A stretch of DNA of 64,000 bases, taken from Enterobacter cloacae (GTDB lineage Bacteria > Pseudomonadota > Gammaproteobacteria > Enterobacterales > Enterobacteriaceae). Positions 1 to 11,422 of the stretch are shown piece by piece. The notes under the pieces were generated by a model that was not told the origin of the DNA, did not search any database, and was given only the letters and a program-made list of their open reading frames with translations. How positions within the stretch are numbered: the stretch's first letter is position 1; every line of letters begins with the position of its first letter. Where the stretch lies: NCBI GenBank assembly GCA_014169315.1, contig AP022133.1:248001-312000 (forward strand), written 5' to 3'. The position numbers and the translations under genes were made by a program.

Positions 1-1320
1 GAGCGCGGCAACACCGTGATGTTTGGTGTGACGTTACGTACCAACTTTAACGATATGCGGCCGCACTATAACGACAACGCGCGGCCTGCTTATCAGCCGG
101 AACCGCAGGATGCCATCATTCAGCACTCCGTGGTGGCGAACCAGCTGACGTTACTGAAATACAATGCCGGTCTGGCCGATCCGAAAATTCAGGTGAAAGG
201 CGATACGCTGTACGTCACCGGCGAGCAGGTGAAATACCGCGACTCGCGGGAAGGGATCGAACGCGCCAACCGGATAATCATGAACGATCTGCCCGACGGG
301 ATCCGCACGATCCGCGTGACGGAAAACCGTCTCAACCTGCCGCAAGTCACAACAGAAACGGATGTCGCCAGCCTTAAGCGCCATCTGGAAGGTGAACCGC
401 TTGGGCATGAAACCGGGCTGGTACAAAAACGCGTTGAGCCTGTCGTACCAGATACCACCGAACAGGGCTGGTATATCGATAAATCGCGCTTTGATTTCCA
501 TATCGATCCGGTGCTGAGCCAGTCCGTTGGCGGGCCAGAGAACTTCTACATGTATCAGCTGGGCGTAATGGCGACGGCGGATCTGTGGGTCACCGACCAC
601 CTGCTGACCACCGGCAGCCTGTTTGGAAACATTGCCAACAACTACGATAAATTTAACTACACCAACCCGCCGAATGACTCGGCGCTACCGCGTGTTCGTA
701 CCCACGTGCGTGAATATGTGCAGAACGATGTCTACGTGAACAACCTGCAGGCCAACTACTTCCAGTATTTTGGTAACGGTTTCTACGGCCAGATGTACGG
801 CGGTTATCTGGAAACCATGTACGGCGGCGCGGGAGCTGAGGTACTTTACCGTCCTGTCGACAGTAACTGGGCGTTCGGTATTGATGCTAACTACGTGAAA
901 CAGCGTGACTGGCATAGCGCGCAGGACATGATGAAGTTCACCGACTACAGCGTTAAAACTGGCCACCTGACGGCCTACTGGACGCCGTCGTTTGCCCCGG
1001 ACGTGCTGGTAAAAGCCAGCGTCGGCCAGTATCTGGCAGGCGACAAGGGCGGCACGCTGGATATCTCTAAACACTTCGACAGCGGTGTGGTCGTTGGCGG
1101 TTACGCCACGATCACCAACGTCTCACCGGACGAGTATGGGGAAGGGGACTTCACCAAAGGGGTTTACGTGTCGATTCCGCTGGATCTGTTCTCATCGAGC
1201 CCAACCCGCAGCCGCGCGGCGGTTGGCTGGGTGCCATTAACGCGTGACGGGGGCCAGCAGCTTGGGCGTAAGTTCCAGCTGTATGATATGACCAGCGATA
1301 AGAACATCAACTTCCGCTGA
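1..1320 (+). CDS. yjbH: YjbH-like outer-membrane protein, 3' part (5' end outside window)
   Basis: The frame is open from base 1, so the gene starts upstream of the window. About 439 C-terminal residues are visible, while the E. coli homologue is near 700 residues. The product resembles YjbH, the large outer-membrane protein of the yjbEFGH operon, which is linked to production of an exopolysaccharide. The visible part is rich in alternating aromatic and polar residues, with many Tyr-Gly pairs ([15 protein letters not shown] near residue 255), as expected for membrane beta strands. The neighbouring psiE lies in the same order as in E. coli. Family assignment is from recognised sequence; the role in polysaccharide export is known only in outline. 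Confidence 0.85.
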   Translation, partial: ERGNTVMFGVTLRTNFNDMRPHYNDNARPAYQPEPQDAIIQHSVVANQLTLLKYNAGLADPKIQVKGDTLYVTGEQVKYRDSREGIERANRIIMNDLPDGIRTIRVTENRLNLPQVTTETDVASLKRHLEGEPLGHETGLVQKRVEPVVPDTTEQGWYIDKSRFDFHIDPVLSQSVGGPENFYMYQLGVMATADLWVTDHLLTTGSLFGNIANNYDKFNYTNPPNDSALPRVRTHVREYVQNDVYVNNLQANYFQYFGNGFYGQMYGGYLETMYGGAGAEVLYRPVDSNWAFGIDANYVKQRDWHSAQDMMKFTDYSVKTGHLTAYWTPSFAPDVLVKASVGQYLAGDKGGTLDISKHFDSGVVVGGYATITNVSPDEYGEGDFTKGVYVSIPLDLFSSSPTRSRAAVGWVPLTRDGGQQLGRKFQLYDMTSDKNINFR

Positions 1321-1335
1321 TGCTCCTCACTCTGA

Positions 1336-1358
1336 CCCTCTCTCCAAAGGAGAGAGGG
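1336..1358. repeat. CCCTCTC-type intergenic palindrome
   Basis: A perfect 10-bp inverted repeat (CCCTCTCTCC / GGAGAGAGGG) with a 3-base loop lies 15 bases after the yjbH stop. It has no T run, so it is not a classical terminator. It belongs to the same family as the palindromes near 4574, 4635, 30875, 45396, 49551, 49616 and 61805. It may stabilise the 3' end of the yjbH message. Confidence 0.7.
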
Positions 1359-1458
1359 GATCAATCCTTTGCATTGCATCAAACATAAACAAAAAATATA
1401 GATCCGCGTCACATTTTTGCGTTATACAGGACTCTCGCCCTGGAGAATGAGGTGCTGT

Positions 1459-1869
1459 ATGACATCCCTGACTCGCCCGCGTGTTGAGTTTATCTCAACA
1501 ATCCTCCAGACCGTGCTGAACCTCGGTCTGCTGAGCCTTGGCCTGATACTGGTTGTTTTTCTCGGTAAAGAGACGGTGCATCTGGCGGATGTGCTGTTCG
1601 CCCCCGAGCAAACCAGCAAATATGAGCTGGTGGAAGGACTGGTGGTCTACTTTCTCTACTTCGAATTTATCGCCCTGATTGTGAAGTACTTTCAGTCCGG
1701 CTTTCATTTCCCACTACGCTATTTCGTCTACATTGGGATCACCGCCATTGTGCGGCTGATCATCGTCGATCATAAATCACCGCTCGACGTGTTGATCTAC
1801 TCAGCCGCGATCCTGCTCCTCGTGGTGACTCTGTGGTTGTGCAACTCTAAGCGACTGAAGCGCGAATAA
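1459..1869 (+). CDS. psiE: Phosphate-starvation-inducible membrane protein PsiE
   Basis: The 136-residue product is almost identical along its length to E. coli PsiE, an inner-membrane protein induced by phosphate starvation whose function is unknown. Four hydrophobic segments are visible (roughly residues 15-35, 55-75, 82-102 and 108-128). The ATG at 1459 is chosen because it gives the family N-terminus ([11 protein letters not shown]) and has a GAGG ribosome site 7 bases upstream; an in-frame extension to 1417 lacks this match. In E. coli xylE lies between psiE and malG. Here that gene is absent and an ERIC repeat fills the gap. Confidence 0.93.
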   Translation: MTSLTRPRVEFISTILQTVLNLGLLSLGLILVVFLGKETVHLADVLFAPEQTSKYELVEGLVVYFLYFEFIALIVKYFQSGFHFPLRYFVYIGITAIVRLIIVDHKSPLDVLIYSAAILLLVVTLWLCNSKRLKRE

Positions 1870-1893
1870 AAAAATGGCGGCCCGGAGGCCGCC
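1870..1893 (-). terminator. Rho-independent terminator facing leftward
   Basis: A GGCGGCC/GGCCGCC hairpin with a 4-base loop (1876-1893) is followed, reading leftward, by a run of seven T. It would end transcripts coming from malEFG through the ERIC element. Reading rightward the hairpin lacks a T run, so termination of psiE is less certain. Confidence 0.65.
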
Positions 1894-1910
1894 TAACAAC
1901 AGTCACAAGT

Positions 1911-2036
1911 TTACTCTTCATATTTTACGCTGCTGATGCGTTGGCTACGCTCGCTCACCCCAGTCACTTACTTTAGTAAGCTCCTGGGGATTCACTCACT
2001 TGCCGCCTTCCAGCACCGCAAAATATTTTGAGTATT
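1911..2036. repeat. ERIC element (enterobacterial repetitive intergenic consensus)
   Basis: The stretch contains both conserved ERIC core sequences used as PCR primer sites in enterics: the CGCTCACCCCAGTCACTTA half near 1952 and the AAGCTCCTGGGGATTCAC half near 1978, back to back as a large imperfect palindrome. At 126 bp the element has the usual full ERIC length (about 127 bp). It lies between psiE and malG, where E. coli has xylE. Confidence 0.92.
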
Positions 2037-2090
2037 GGGTCAATACAATACGTCTAAAGTTGAGGGTTGCAGTGGCATAACAGATGAAAC

Positions 2091-2981
2091 TTAACCTTTC
2101 ACACCGCCCGCCGTCAGGCCGTTGACCAGCCAGCGCTGAGCCAGCAAGAACACCACGGTAATCGGGATGGCGGAGAGCACAGCCGCTGCGGCAAAGTCAC
2201 CCCACAGGTAGTTTTGTGGGTTGAGGTATTGCTGCATACCAACGGCCAGCGTGTAGCTGTTCACATCACGCAGTAACAGAGATGCGACCGGTACTTCGGT
2301 GATGGCGGCGATAAACGACAGAATAAACACCACCGCCAGGATAGGCACCGACAGCGGCAGCAGAACCAGGCGGAACGCCTGCCACGGGGTTGCTCCATCC
2401 AGCGCCGCCGCTTCTTCCAGCGAGCCATCGATGGTTTCGAAATACCCTTTGATGGTCCACACATGCAGTGCGATACCGCCAAGATAGGCGAAGATCACGC
2501 CACCGTGAGTGTTCAGGCCGATAAACGGTATGTACTGGCCCAGACGGTCAAACAAGGCATACAACGCCACCAGGGACAGCACTGCCGGGAACATCTGGAA
2601 AATCAGCATCCCTTTCAGCAGTGTCGCTTTACCCGGGAAGCGCATACGGGCGAAGGCGTAAGCACAGGTGGTGGAGAGCGTTACGATACCTATCGCGGTG
2701 ATCCCGGCGATTTTCACCGAGTTCCACAGCCATAACAGCACCGGGAACGGTGGTGGTGTCACGCGGCCATCGGCGTGCTCTACGCTGAAGCCCAGCGCGA
2801 GCTTCCAGTGCTCCCAGGAGATCTCGTCCGGGATCAAGCTCCCGGTGGCGAAGTTACCTGAGCGCAGGGAGATGGCGATAACCATCAGCAGCGGGAACAT
2901 AATCGCCGCAATAAAAATCAGCAGGCCTAAGTGCGTCGCGAGGAGGCGCAGTTTCTGAGATTTAGGTTGAACCATAGACAT
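2091..2981 (-). CDS. malG: Maltose/maltodextrin ABC transporter permease MalG
   Basis: The 296-residue protein matches E. coli MalG in length and sequence. It is one of the two inner-membrane subunits of the MalFGK2 maltose transporter. Six hydrophobic segments are visible, along with the EAA loop ([15 protein letters not shown] near residue 188) that docks on the MalK ATPase. The C-terminus ends in the Gly-Gly-Val-Lys-Gly tail that reaches into MalF in the known structure. The gene lies 14 bases after malF in the malEFG operon, which is read leftward and controlled from the malE-malK intergenic region. Confidence 0.97.
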   Translation of the reverse strand: MSMVQPKSQKLRLLATHLGLLIFIAAIMFPLLMVIAISLRSGNFATGSLIPDEISWEHWKLALGFSVEHADGRVTPPPFPVLLWLWNSVKIAGITAIGIVTLSTTCAYAFARMRFPGKATLLKGMLIFQMFPAVLSLVALYALFDRLGQYIPFIGLNTHGGVIFAYLGGIALHVWTIKGYFETIDGSLEEAAALDGATPWQAFRLVLLPLSVPILAVVFILSFIAAITEVPVASLLLRDVNSYTLAVGMQQYLNPQNYLWGDFAAAAVLSAIPITVVFLLAQRWLVNGLTAGGVKG

Positions 2982-2995
2982 ATTCAGTGCCCTCC

Positions 2996-4540
2996 TTAGT
3001 CGAATTTCATGCGTGTTGCTTTCAGGTTCACAATCGCCAGTGCGCCTACCAGCAGGAAGATCAGCGTGGCAATCGCTGCCGCCAGACCGAAATCCTGACC
3101 GCCACCGCCTTCAAAGGCGATACGGTAGGTGTAACTCACAAGTAGGTCGGTATAGCCTGCCGGCGTGGTGGTACCCAGACGGTCAGGGCCACCGTTGGTC
3201 AACAGCTGAATCAGCACGAAGTTGTTAAAGTTAAAGGCAAAGCTCGCAATCATCAGTGGCGTCAGCGGCTTAATGAGCAGCGGCAGTGTTATCTTAAAGA
3301 AGTTCTGGAACGGGCCTGCACCGTCCATTGCCGAGGCTTCATACAGGTCGTCCGGAATCGCTTTCAGCAGACCCATGCACAGGATCATCATGTACGGATA
3401 ACCCAGCCAGGTGTTCACGATGATAATCATCGAACGGGCAGTGGTTGGGTCGCTGAACCAGGCCGGTTTGATACCAAACAGTGCGCTCAGCATCATGTTG
3501 ATTTCACCGAAACTCTGGTTAAACAGCCCTTTGAAAATCAGAATCGAGATAAATGACGGTACGGCATACGGCAGAATCAGAAGCACGCGGTAAATCGCTT
3601 TGCCTTTAAGGGACTCCCACTGTACGAGACACGCCAGTACCATGCCCACGGCGACGGTCAGGAGAACGGTCAGTACGGAGAAGACTACCGTCCAGATAAA
3701 GATAGCGAAGAACGGTTTCTGGATGCCTTCGTCGGTAAAGACGCGGGCAAAGTTGTCCCAGCCGATGGTCACGGTATAGCCTGGGCTGAGTTTGTCATCA
3801 CCCCATTTGCCATCGGCAGTAATGGACTGATAGAAACCAATGTCGTTGTTCGGGCGGTACTTCACACCGCTCTGGTTGTTGGTCAGCGTACCGTTATCCG
3901 CCAGAGTGTAGAGCGGTTGTGTGCCGGAGAACTGGCGCAGCGAACTCATGGTCACTTTGCTTTCGTCTGGCAGTAGGGCGGTGATCTGAGTCAGCGCCTG
4001 ACGGTTTTGGGTAATGATACGCAGGTTGGCACGTTCACCTTCTGGCAGGGCTGCCGCCTCTTTTAAGGCCAGCTTCTGCTCGCCGCCAAATTTGAACGTA
4101 TCGGAAACATAGTTTTTGCCATTCTCTTCGTCAGTGAGCGCTAACTTCCACTCATTACCCGCAGGATACAGGCCGAAGTTGAAGGTCTTACCCGCCTGGT
4201 AAGAGCGGTCCAGAAGCACCTGTTGCGCGCGCTCCTGAGCAAGCTGGTTAGTGCTGCTGTAGTTGGTAAAGGCAATGGCGATGGTACAGATCAGTGGGAA
4301 CAGGACAAACAGCCCCATCCCGGCCACGCCAGGGTAAACATAACGCCAGGCATAGGCTTTGCGATTGGCAAAAATATACAGGCCAGCGGAGCTTAAAATC
4401 AGCGTCACAATGGCGAACAAATACTCCCCTTGTACGTACATTAAAACAACAAGGTAACCCACCAGCAGACACAGCAAACCTATCGCCGACCACTTCAGCG
4501 CGTTGCTTTGCCACCAGTGTTTCTTTTTAATGACATCCAT
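2996..4540 (-). CDS. malF: Maltose/maltodextrin ABC transporter permease MalF
   Basis: The 514-residue product equals the E. coli length. It has the eight-helix arrangement of MalF, including the large periplasmic P2 loop (roughly residues 95-275) that contacts MalE. The EAA motif ([15 protein letters not shown], near residue 400) is the MalK coupling site. With MalG it forms the maltose translocation pore in the inner membrane. A GAGG site precedes the ATG at 4540. Upstream, between malE and malF, lie two palindromic repeats that probably set the higher level of malE mRNA relative to malFG, as REP sequences do at this site in E. coli. Confidence 0.97.
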   Translation of the reverse strand: MDVIKKKHWWQSNALKWSAIGLLCLLVGYLVVLMYVQGEYLFAIVTLILSSAGLYIFANRKAYAWRYVYPGVAGMGLFVLFPLICTIAIAFTNYSSTNQLAQERAQQVLLDRSYQAGKTFNFGLYPAGNEWKLALTDEENGKNYVSDTFKFGGEQKLALKEAAALPEGERANLRIITQNRQALTQITALLPDESKVTMSSLRQFSGTQPLYTLADNGTLTNNQSGVKYRPNNDIGFYQSITADGKWGDDKLSPGYTVTIGWDNFARVFTDEGIQKPFFAIFIWTVVFSVLTVLLTVAVGMVLACLVQWESLKGKAIYRVLLILPYAVPSFISILIFKGLFNQSFGEINMMLSALFGIKPAWFSDPTTARSMIIIVNTWLGYPYMMILCMGLLKAIPDDLYEASAMDGAGPFQNFFKITLPLLIKPLTPLMIASFAFNFNNFVLIQLLTNGGPDRLGTTTPAGYTDLLVSYTYRIAFEGGGGQDFGLAAAIATLIFLLVGALAIVNLKATRMKFD

Positions 4541-4573
4541 GAGGTTTTTCCTCTACCACGTTTGATCTCTTCT

Positions 4574-4655
4574 CCCTCTCCTGGGTGAGAGGGCCGGGGT
4601 GAGGGCGTGCGGATAGCGACAACCCTCACCCGAACCCTCTCCCAAAGGGAGAGGG
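4574..4655. repeat. Two CCCTCTC palindromes between malE and malF (BIME-like)
   Basis: Two hairpins face each other: CCCTCTC/GAGAGGG at 4574-4593 and CCCTCTCCC/GGGAGAGGG at 4635-4655. They are joined by inverted GGTGAGGG and CCCTCACC motifs, so the pair can also fold into a long composite structure. E. coli carries REP sequences in the same gap, where they stop 3' decay and raise malE expression over malF. The same role here is inferred from position. Confidence 0.75.
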
Positions 4656-4665
4656 AACTACGGCA

Positions 4666-5913
<1,248 letters not shown>

Positions 5914-5940
5914 TCAGTCTCCTTATTTGACATCCTCTTT

Positions 5941-5970
5941 CCATCCTCCCAAGTCCTACGCCCCACCCCT
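5941..5970 (-). promoter_or_regulatory. MalT box cluster near malE
   Basis: Read leftward, this stretch gives GGGGTGGGGCG, GTAGG and GGGAGGATGG. These resemble the tandem GGA-rich MalT boxes of E. coli malEp. Confidence 0.65.
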
Positions 5971-5976
5971 TCTTTG

Positions 5977-5992
5977 TGTGATCTCTGTTGCA
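5977..5992. promoter_or_regulatory. CRP-like site in the mal control region
   Basis: TGTGA followed by 6 bases and TTGCA gives one good half and one weak half. It sits where E. coli has a CRP site of the malE-malK region. A second candidate (TGTGC-N6-ACTCA read leftward) is at 6006-6021. Confidence 0.6.
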
Positions 5993-6099
5993 TAAACCTA
6001 GGTTATGAGTGCTGGCGCACATAAAAACACGCTGATTTTTGCAGGCGGCTTCACGAATTTTGCCTCAGCCCTCCTGCGGCGGTCGCAGAGCCTGCTCTC

Positions 6100-6147
6100 T
6101 CATCCTCCCGCCTCCTCCCCCATAAAAAAGCCGGGGGGTGGAGGATT
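6100..6147. promoter_or_regulatory. MalT box cluster near malK
   Basis: The rightward GGGGTGGAGGAT (6135-6146) and the leftward GGGGAGGAGG and GGGAGGATGA (6101-6120) match the GGA-rich MalT box arrangement upstream of malK in E. coli. Confidence 0.65.
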
Positions 6148-6227
6148 TGCGAAAGTAATGGATACCCCATAGTGAACTTATCTTGAATGTTTCTGTCGGC
6201 GACAGGTTGTAACGAAGGGAGAAGGGC

Positions 6228-7337
6228 ATGGCGAACGTACAGCTGCGTAATGTAACGAAAGCCTGGGGCGATGTAGTGGTGTCAAAAGACATCAATCTGG
6301 ACATCCACGAAGGTGAATTCGTGGTGTTTGTCGGCCCATCTGGCTGCGGTAAATCTACTCTGCTGCGTATGATTGCCGGTCTTGAAACCATCACCAGTGG
6401 CGATTTGCTGATCGGTGATACCCGAATGAACGACATCCCGCCCGCGGAACGTGGCGTAGGTATGGTGTTCCAGTCTTATGCACTTTATCCCCATCTTTCC
6501 GTGGCCGAGAACATGTCTTTCGGTCTGAAGCTGGCGGGGGCGAAGAAAGAGGTGATTAACCAGCGCGTCACTCAGGTGGCGGAAGTGTTACAGCTGGCTC
6601 ATCTGCTGGAGCGTAAACCGAAAGCGCTCTCCGGTGGTCAGCGTCAGCGCGTGGCAATTGGCCGTACGCTGGTGGCAGAACCGCGCGTGTTCCTGCTCGA
6701 TGAACCTCTTTCTAACCTGGATGCCGCGCTGCGCGTTCAGATGCGTATCGAAATCTCCCGTCTGCACAAACGTCTTGGCCGCACGATGATTTACGTCACC
6801 CACGATCAGGTCGAAGCGATGACGCTGGCCGACAAAATTGTGGTGCTGGACGCCGGTCGTGTGGCGCAGGTGGGTAAACCGCTGGAGTTGTATCACTACC
6901 CGGCAGACCGCTTTGTTGCGGGCTTCATTGGCTCGCCAAAGATGAACTTCCTGCCCGTCAAAGTGACCGCGACAGCCATTGAACAGGTACAGGTGGAGCT
7001 GCCAAGCCGCCAGCAAATCTGGCTGCCGGTCGACAGCGCCAACGTACAGGTAGGGGCAAACATGTCCCTGGGTATTCGCCCTGAACATTTACTGCCGAGC
7101 CACATCGCTGATGTGACCCTGGAAGGTGAAGTTCAGGTTGTAGAACAACTTGGTCACGAAACACAGATTCATATCCAGATCCCCGCCATTCGTCAGAACC
7201 TGGTGTACCGCCAGAATGACGTGGTGTTGGTAGAAGAGGGTGCCACATTCGCTATCGGTTTGCCGCCAGAGCGTTGCCATCTGTTCCGTGAGGATGGCAC
7301 CGCATGTCGTCGGCTGCATAAAGAGCCAGGCGTTTAA
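6228..7337 (+). CDS. malK: Maltose transporter ATP-binding subunit MalK
   Basis: The 369-residue protein (E. coli has 371) is the ATPase of the MalFGK2 importer and also holds MalT inactive when idle. Walker A GPSGCGKS is at 36-43, the Q-loop near 82, the signature LSGGQ at 134-138, Walker B VFLLDE at 154-159 and the switch His at 192. The C-terminal regulatory domain (from about residue 235) carries the GIRPEHL motif. An AAGGGAG ribosome site precedes the ATG. It heads the malK-lamB-malM operon. Confidence 0.97.
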   Translation: MANVQLRNVTKAWGDVVVSKDINLDIHEGEFVVFVGPSGCGKSTLLRMIAGLETITSGDLLIGDTRMNDIPPAERGVGMVFQSYALYPHLSVAENMSFGLKLAGAKKEVINQRVTQVAEVLQLAHLLERKPKALSGGQRQRVAIGRTLVAEPRVFLLDEPLSNLDAALRVQMRIEISRLHKRLGRTMIYVTHDQVEAMTLADKIVVLDAGRVAQVGKPLELYHYPADRFVAGFIGSPKMNFLPVKVTATAIEQVQVELPSRQQIWLPVDSANVQVGANMSLGIRPEHLLPSHIADVTLEGEVQVVEQLGHETQIHIQIPAIRQNLVYRQNDVVLVEEGATFAIGLPPERCHLFREDGTACRRLHKEPGV

Positions 7338-7372
7338 GCAATCCCAAAAGAAGACACGAAACCGACAGGTGA

Positions 7373-8722
<1,350 letters not shown>

Positions 8723-8752
8723 TTCGTTAGACCTGACGTAATGACCTAAAAA

Positions 8753-8775
8753 GAGGGGCGTAAGCCCCTCTATCC
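8753..8775 (+). terminator. Hairpin between lamB and malM
   Basis: GAGGGGC/GCCCCTC is a 7-bp stem with a 4-base loop followed by TATCCTTA, a weak T run. It could partly stop transcription or protect the lamB 3' end, lowering malM expression relative to lamB. Confidence 0.55.
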
Positions 8776-8836
8776 TTAGGGTACTGCGCGCTATTGCCTG
8801 GCCACCGCAGTGCTCACGCTATCAGAGGTAATAACA

Positions 8837-9793
8837 ATGAAAATGAAGAAAAGTCTCGTCGCGCTGTGCCTCTCTGCGGGGCTGCTGGCCTGTGCTCCAG
8901 CTATCACCTTCGCAGACGTCAATTTCGTACCACAAAATACCAGTGCTGCCCCTGCTATTCCGGCGGCGGCGCTCCAGCAACTGACCTGGGTCCCGGTTGA
9001 TCAATCCAAAACCCAGTCAACCCAGCTTTCTGCTGGTGGCCAACCCCTGAACGTACCGGGAATTACTGGCCCGGTTGCCGCCTTTAGCGTACCGGCGAAC
9101 ATCGGTGAACTGACCCTCACGCTGACCAGTGAAGTGAATAAGCAGACCAGCGTCTTTGCACCTAACGTGCTGATTCTGGATCAGAATATGACGCCATCTG
9201 CATTTTTCCCGAGTGAATATTTCAGCTACCAGGAGCCTGGCGTCATGAGCGCCGACCGCCTGGAAGGCAAAATGCGCCTGACGCCTGCCCTGGGTCAGCA
9301 AAAGATTTATGTTCTGGTCTTCACAACAGAGAAAGATTTGCAGCAGACCACGAAGCTTATCGATCCGGCGAAAGCCTACGCCAAAGGGACGGGTAACTCT
9401 GTTCCGGATATTCCGGATCCATTAGCACGCCACGTCACCGACGGTCTGCTGAAACTGAAAGTCTCTACTAACAATGCTTCCAGCGTGCTGGTTGGCCCAC
9501 TGTTTGGTTCCTCCGGTACTGGCCCTGTCACCGTAGGCAATACTGCTGCACCTGTGTACACCGCGCCAGCTGCCACAGCAGCAGCCGCACCCGTTGCCGC
9601 TGCCGCACCCGCTCCGGCGAAGAAAGCCGATCCGATGCTGAACGACACCGAAACCTATTTCAACAATGCCATTAAGCAGGCGGTGAAGCGCGGCGATGTC
9701 GACAAAGCACTGAAACTGCTTGATGAAGCCGAGCGTTTAGGTTCCACCACTGCCCGTTCCACCTTTATCAGCAGTGTAAAAGGCAAGGGGTAA
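8837..9793 (+). CDS. malM: Periplasmic protein MalM
   Basis: The 318-residue protein (E. coli 306) is the last product of the malK operon. It is a periplasmic protein of unclear role in maltose utilisation. A signal peptide is visible (residues 1-26, ending in Thr-Phe-Ala before DVNFVPQNT). An Ala-Pro-rich linker near residues 240-265 is longer than in E. coli and accounts for most of the extra length. The start at 8837 gives the family N-terminus MKMKKSL and has a GAGG site upstream; the in-frame extension to 8810 is not conserved. Confidence 0.95.
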   Translation: MKMKKSLVALCLSAGLLACAPAITFADVNFVPQNTSAAPAIPAAALQQLTWVPVDQSKTQSTQLSAGGQPLNVPGITGPVAAFSVPANIGELTLTLTSEVNKQTSVFAPNVLILDQNMTPSAFFPSEYFSYQEPGVMSADRLEGKMRLTPALGQQKIYVLVFTTEKDLQQTTKLIDPAKAYAKGTGNSVPDIPDPLARHVTDGLLKLKVSTNNASSVLVGPLFGSSGTGPVTVGNTAAPVYTAPAATAAAAPVAAAAPAPAKKADPMLNDTETYFNNAIKQAVKRGDVDKALKLLDEAERLGSTTARSTFISSVKGKG

Positions 9794-9827
9794 CCGTCTC
9801 CCCACAGTGCTGATTTGTTAGTAGTTT

Positions 9828-9855
9828 AGTGCGCCTGAGTGGGCGCACTTTTTTT
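9828..9855 (+). terminator. Rho-independent terminator after malM
   Basis: The 8-bp stem AGTGCGCC/GGCGCACT (loop about 6 bases) is followed by six T. It closes the malK-lamB-malM operon before ubiC. Confidence 0.9.
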
Positions 9856-9972
9856 GTACCGCCTGCGCTGTTGCGCCATTGTTGCGATAGTGATCGCTAA
9901 ATAACGTTTGGCCGCCCTCAATCTGCTTTTCTGCGATACAATGCCATTACGTTATGTATCGGAGAGTCTGGC

Positions 9973-10470
9973 ATGTCACACCCTGCGCTAACGCAACTGC
10001 GTGCGCTACGCTATTTCGACCAAATACCTGCGCTTGATCCGGAGCAACGTGACTGGTTGCTGCTGGAAGATTCCATGACGAAACGTTTTGAACAACAGGG
10101 CAAAACGGTCACGGTGACGATGATTCGGGAAGGGTTTGTCTCTGCCGATGAAATTGCCAGTGAGCTGCCGCTGTTGCCGAAAGAAAATCGCTACTGGCTG
10201 CGTGAAATTTTACTGTGTGCTGACGGTGAGCCGTGGCTTGCTGGTCGGACGGTGGTTCCCGAGTCCACTCTTTCCGGGCCGGAGCTGGCTCTGCAACGGC
10301 TGGGGAAAACGCCTCTTGGGCGCTATCTTTTCACATCGTCTGAACTTACCCGGGATTTTATTGAGATTGGAAGTGAAGCCGACCTGTGGGGGCGTCGTTC
10401 CCGCCTTCGCCTGAGTGGTAAGCCGCTAATACTGACGGAGCTTTTTTTACCGGCGTCGCCGTTGTACTGA
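9973..10470 (+). CDS. ubiC: Chorismate pyruvate-lyase
   Basis: The 165-residue product has the E. coli UbiC length. The enzyme removes pyruvate from chorismate to give 4-hydroxybenzoate, the first step of ubiquinone synthesis, in the cytoplasm. Conserved stretches include [12 protein letters not shown] (residues 25-36), the active-site Arg in MIREGF (near 50) and the C-terminal [12 protein letters not shown] with its conserved Glu. It is followed 13 bases later by ubiA, which uses its product. Confidence 0.96.
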   Translation: MSHPALTQLRALRYFDQIPALDPEQRDWLLLEDSMTKRFEQQGKTVTVTMIREGFVSADEIASELPLLPKENRYWLREILLCADGEPWLAGRTVVPESTLSGPELALQRLGKTPLGRYLFTSSELTRDFIEIGSEADLWGRRSRLRLSGKPLILTELFLPASPLY

Positions 10471-10483
10471 GAGGAAGAAAAAA

Positions 10484-11353
10484 ATGGAGTGGAGCCTGAC
10501 GCAGAATAAGCTGCTGGCCTATCACCGCTTAATGCGTACAGATAAACCCATTGGCGCATTACTGCTGCTATGGCCGACCTTATGGGCGCTGTGGGTGGCG
10601 ACCCCGGGGATGCCACCGCTGTGGATCCTGGGCGTATTTTTCGCCGGTGTCTGGCTGATGCGTGCGGCGGGCTGTGTGGTCAATGACTATGCAGATCGTA
10701 AGTTTGACGGGCATGTGAAGCGTACCGCTAATCGTCCTTTGCCTGGCGGGCAGGTTACCGAGAAAGAGGCGCTTACGCTGTTTGCCGTGCTGGTTGTGTT
10801 CTCTTTCATGCTGGTGTTAACCCTGAATACGATGACCATCCTGCTTTCCATTGCAGGGCTGGCGCTGGCCTGGGTTTATCCATTCATGAAGCGTTATACC
10901 CATCTGCCGCAGGTAGTGCTGGGCGCGGCGTTTGGCTGGTCGATTCCCATGGCATTTGCGGCAGTGAGTGAGTCTGTGCCGCTCAGTTGCTGGCTGATGT
11001 TCCTGGCGAATATCCTCTGGGCCGTAGCGTACGATACGCAGTATGCGATGGTTGACCGCGATGATGACCTGAAAATTGGCATTAAATCGACCGCGATCCT
11101 GTTTGGTCGCCAGGACAAACTGATCATTGGCATTCTGCAGGCAGCGGTGCTGGCGCTGATGGTAGTGATTGGTCGCCTGAACGGGCTGAACTGGGCGTTT
11201 TACTGGTCAGTGCTGGTGGCGGGGTTGTTGTTTGCATATCAGCAAAAGCTGATTGCAAAGCGCGAACGTGAAGCCTGCTTTAAAGCGTTCATGAATAATA
11301 ACTATGTTGGTCTGGTGCTTTTTTTAGGGCTGGTGATGAGTTACTTTTCATAG
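10484..11353 (+). CDS. ubiA: 4-hydroxybenzoate octaprenyltransferase
   Basis: The 289-residue integral membrane protein (E. coli 290) attaches the polyprenyl tail to 4-hydroxybenzoate, the second step of ubiquinone synthesis. The two Asp-rich Mg-diphosphate motifs are visible: NDYADRKFD near residue 67 and [12 protein letters not shown] near 186. Eight to nine hydrophobic helices surround them. An AGGAAG site precedes the ATG, and it is cotranscribed with ubiC. Confidence 0.97.
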   Translation: MEWSLTQNKLLAYHRLMRTDKPIGALLLLWPTLWALWVATPGMPPLWILGVFFAGVWLMRAAGCVVNDYADRKFDGHVKRTANRPLPGGQVTEKEALTLFAVLVVFSFMLVLTLNTMTILLSIAGLALAWVYPFMKRYTHLPQVVLGAAFGWSIPMAFAAVSESVPLSCWLMFLANILWAVAYDTQYAMVDRDDDLKIGIKSTAILFGRQDKLIIGILQAAVLALMVVIGRLNGLNWAFYWSVLVAGLLFAYQQKLIAKREREACFKAFMNNNYVGLVLFLGLVMSYFS

Positions 11354-11357
11354 AAGA

Positions 11358-11386
11358 ACGGCAGCCGAATAGCTGCCGTTTTGTTT
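11358..11386 (+). terminator. Terminator after ubiA
   Basis: The 8-bp stem ACGGCAGC/GCTGCCGT with a 6-base loop is followed by TTTGTTTT. It ends the ubiCA operon ahead of convergent plsB. Confidence 0.85.
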
Positions 11387-11422
11387 TCTCTCTCTCTCAC
11401 AGAGATAGCTGGGCTGATAGCA

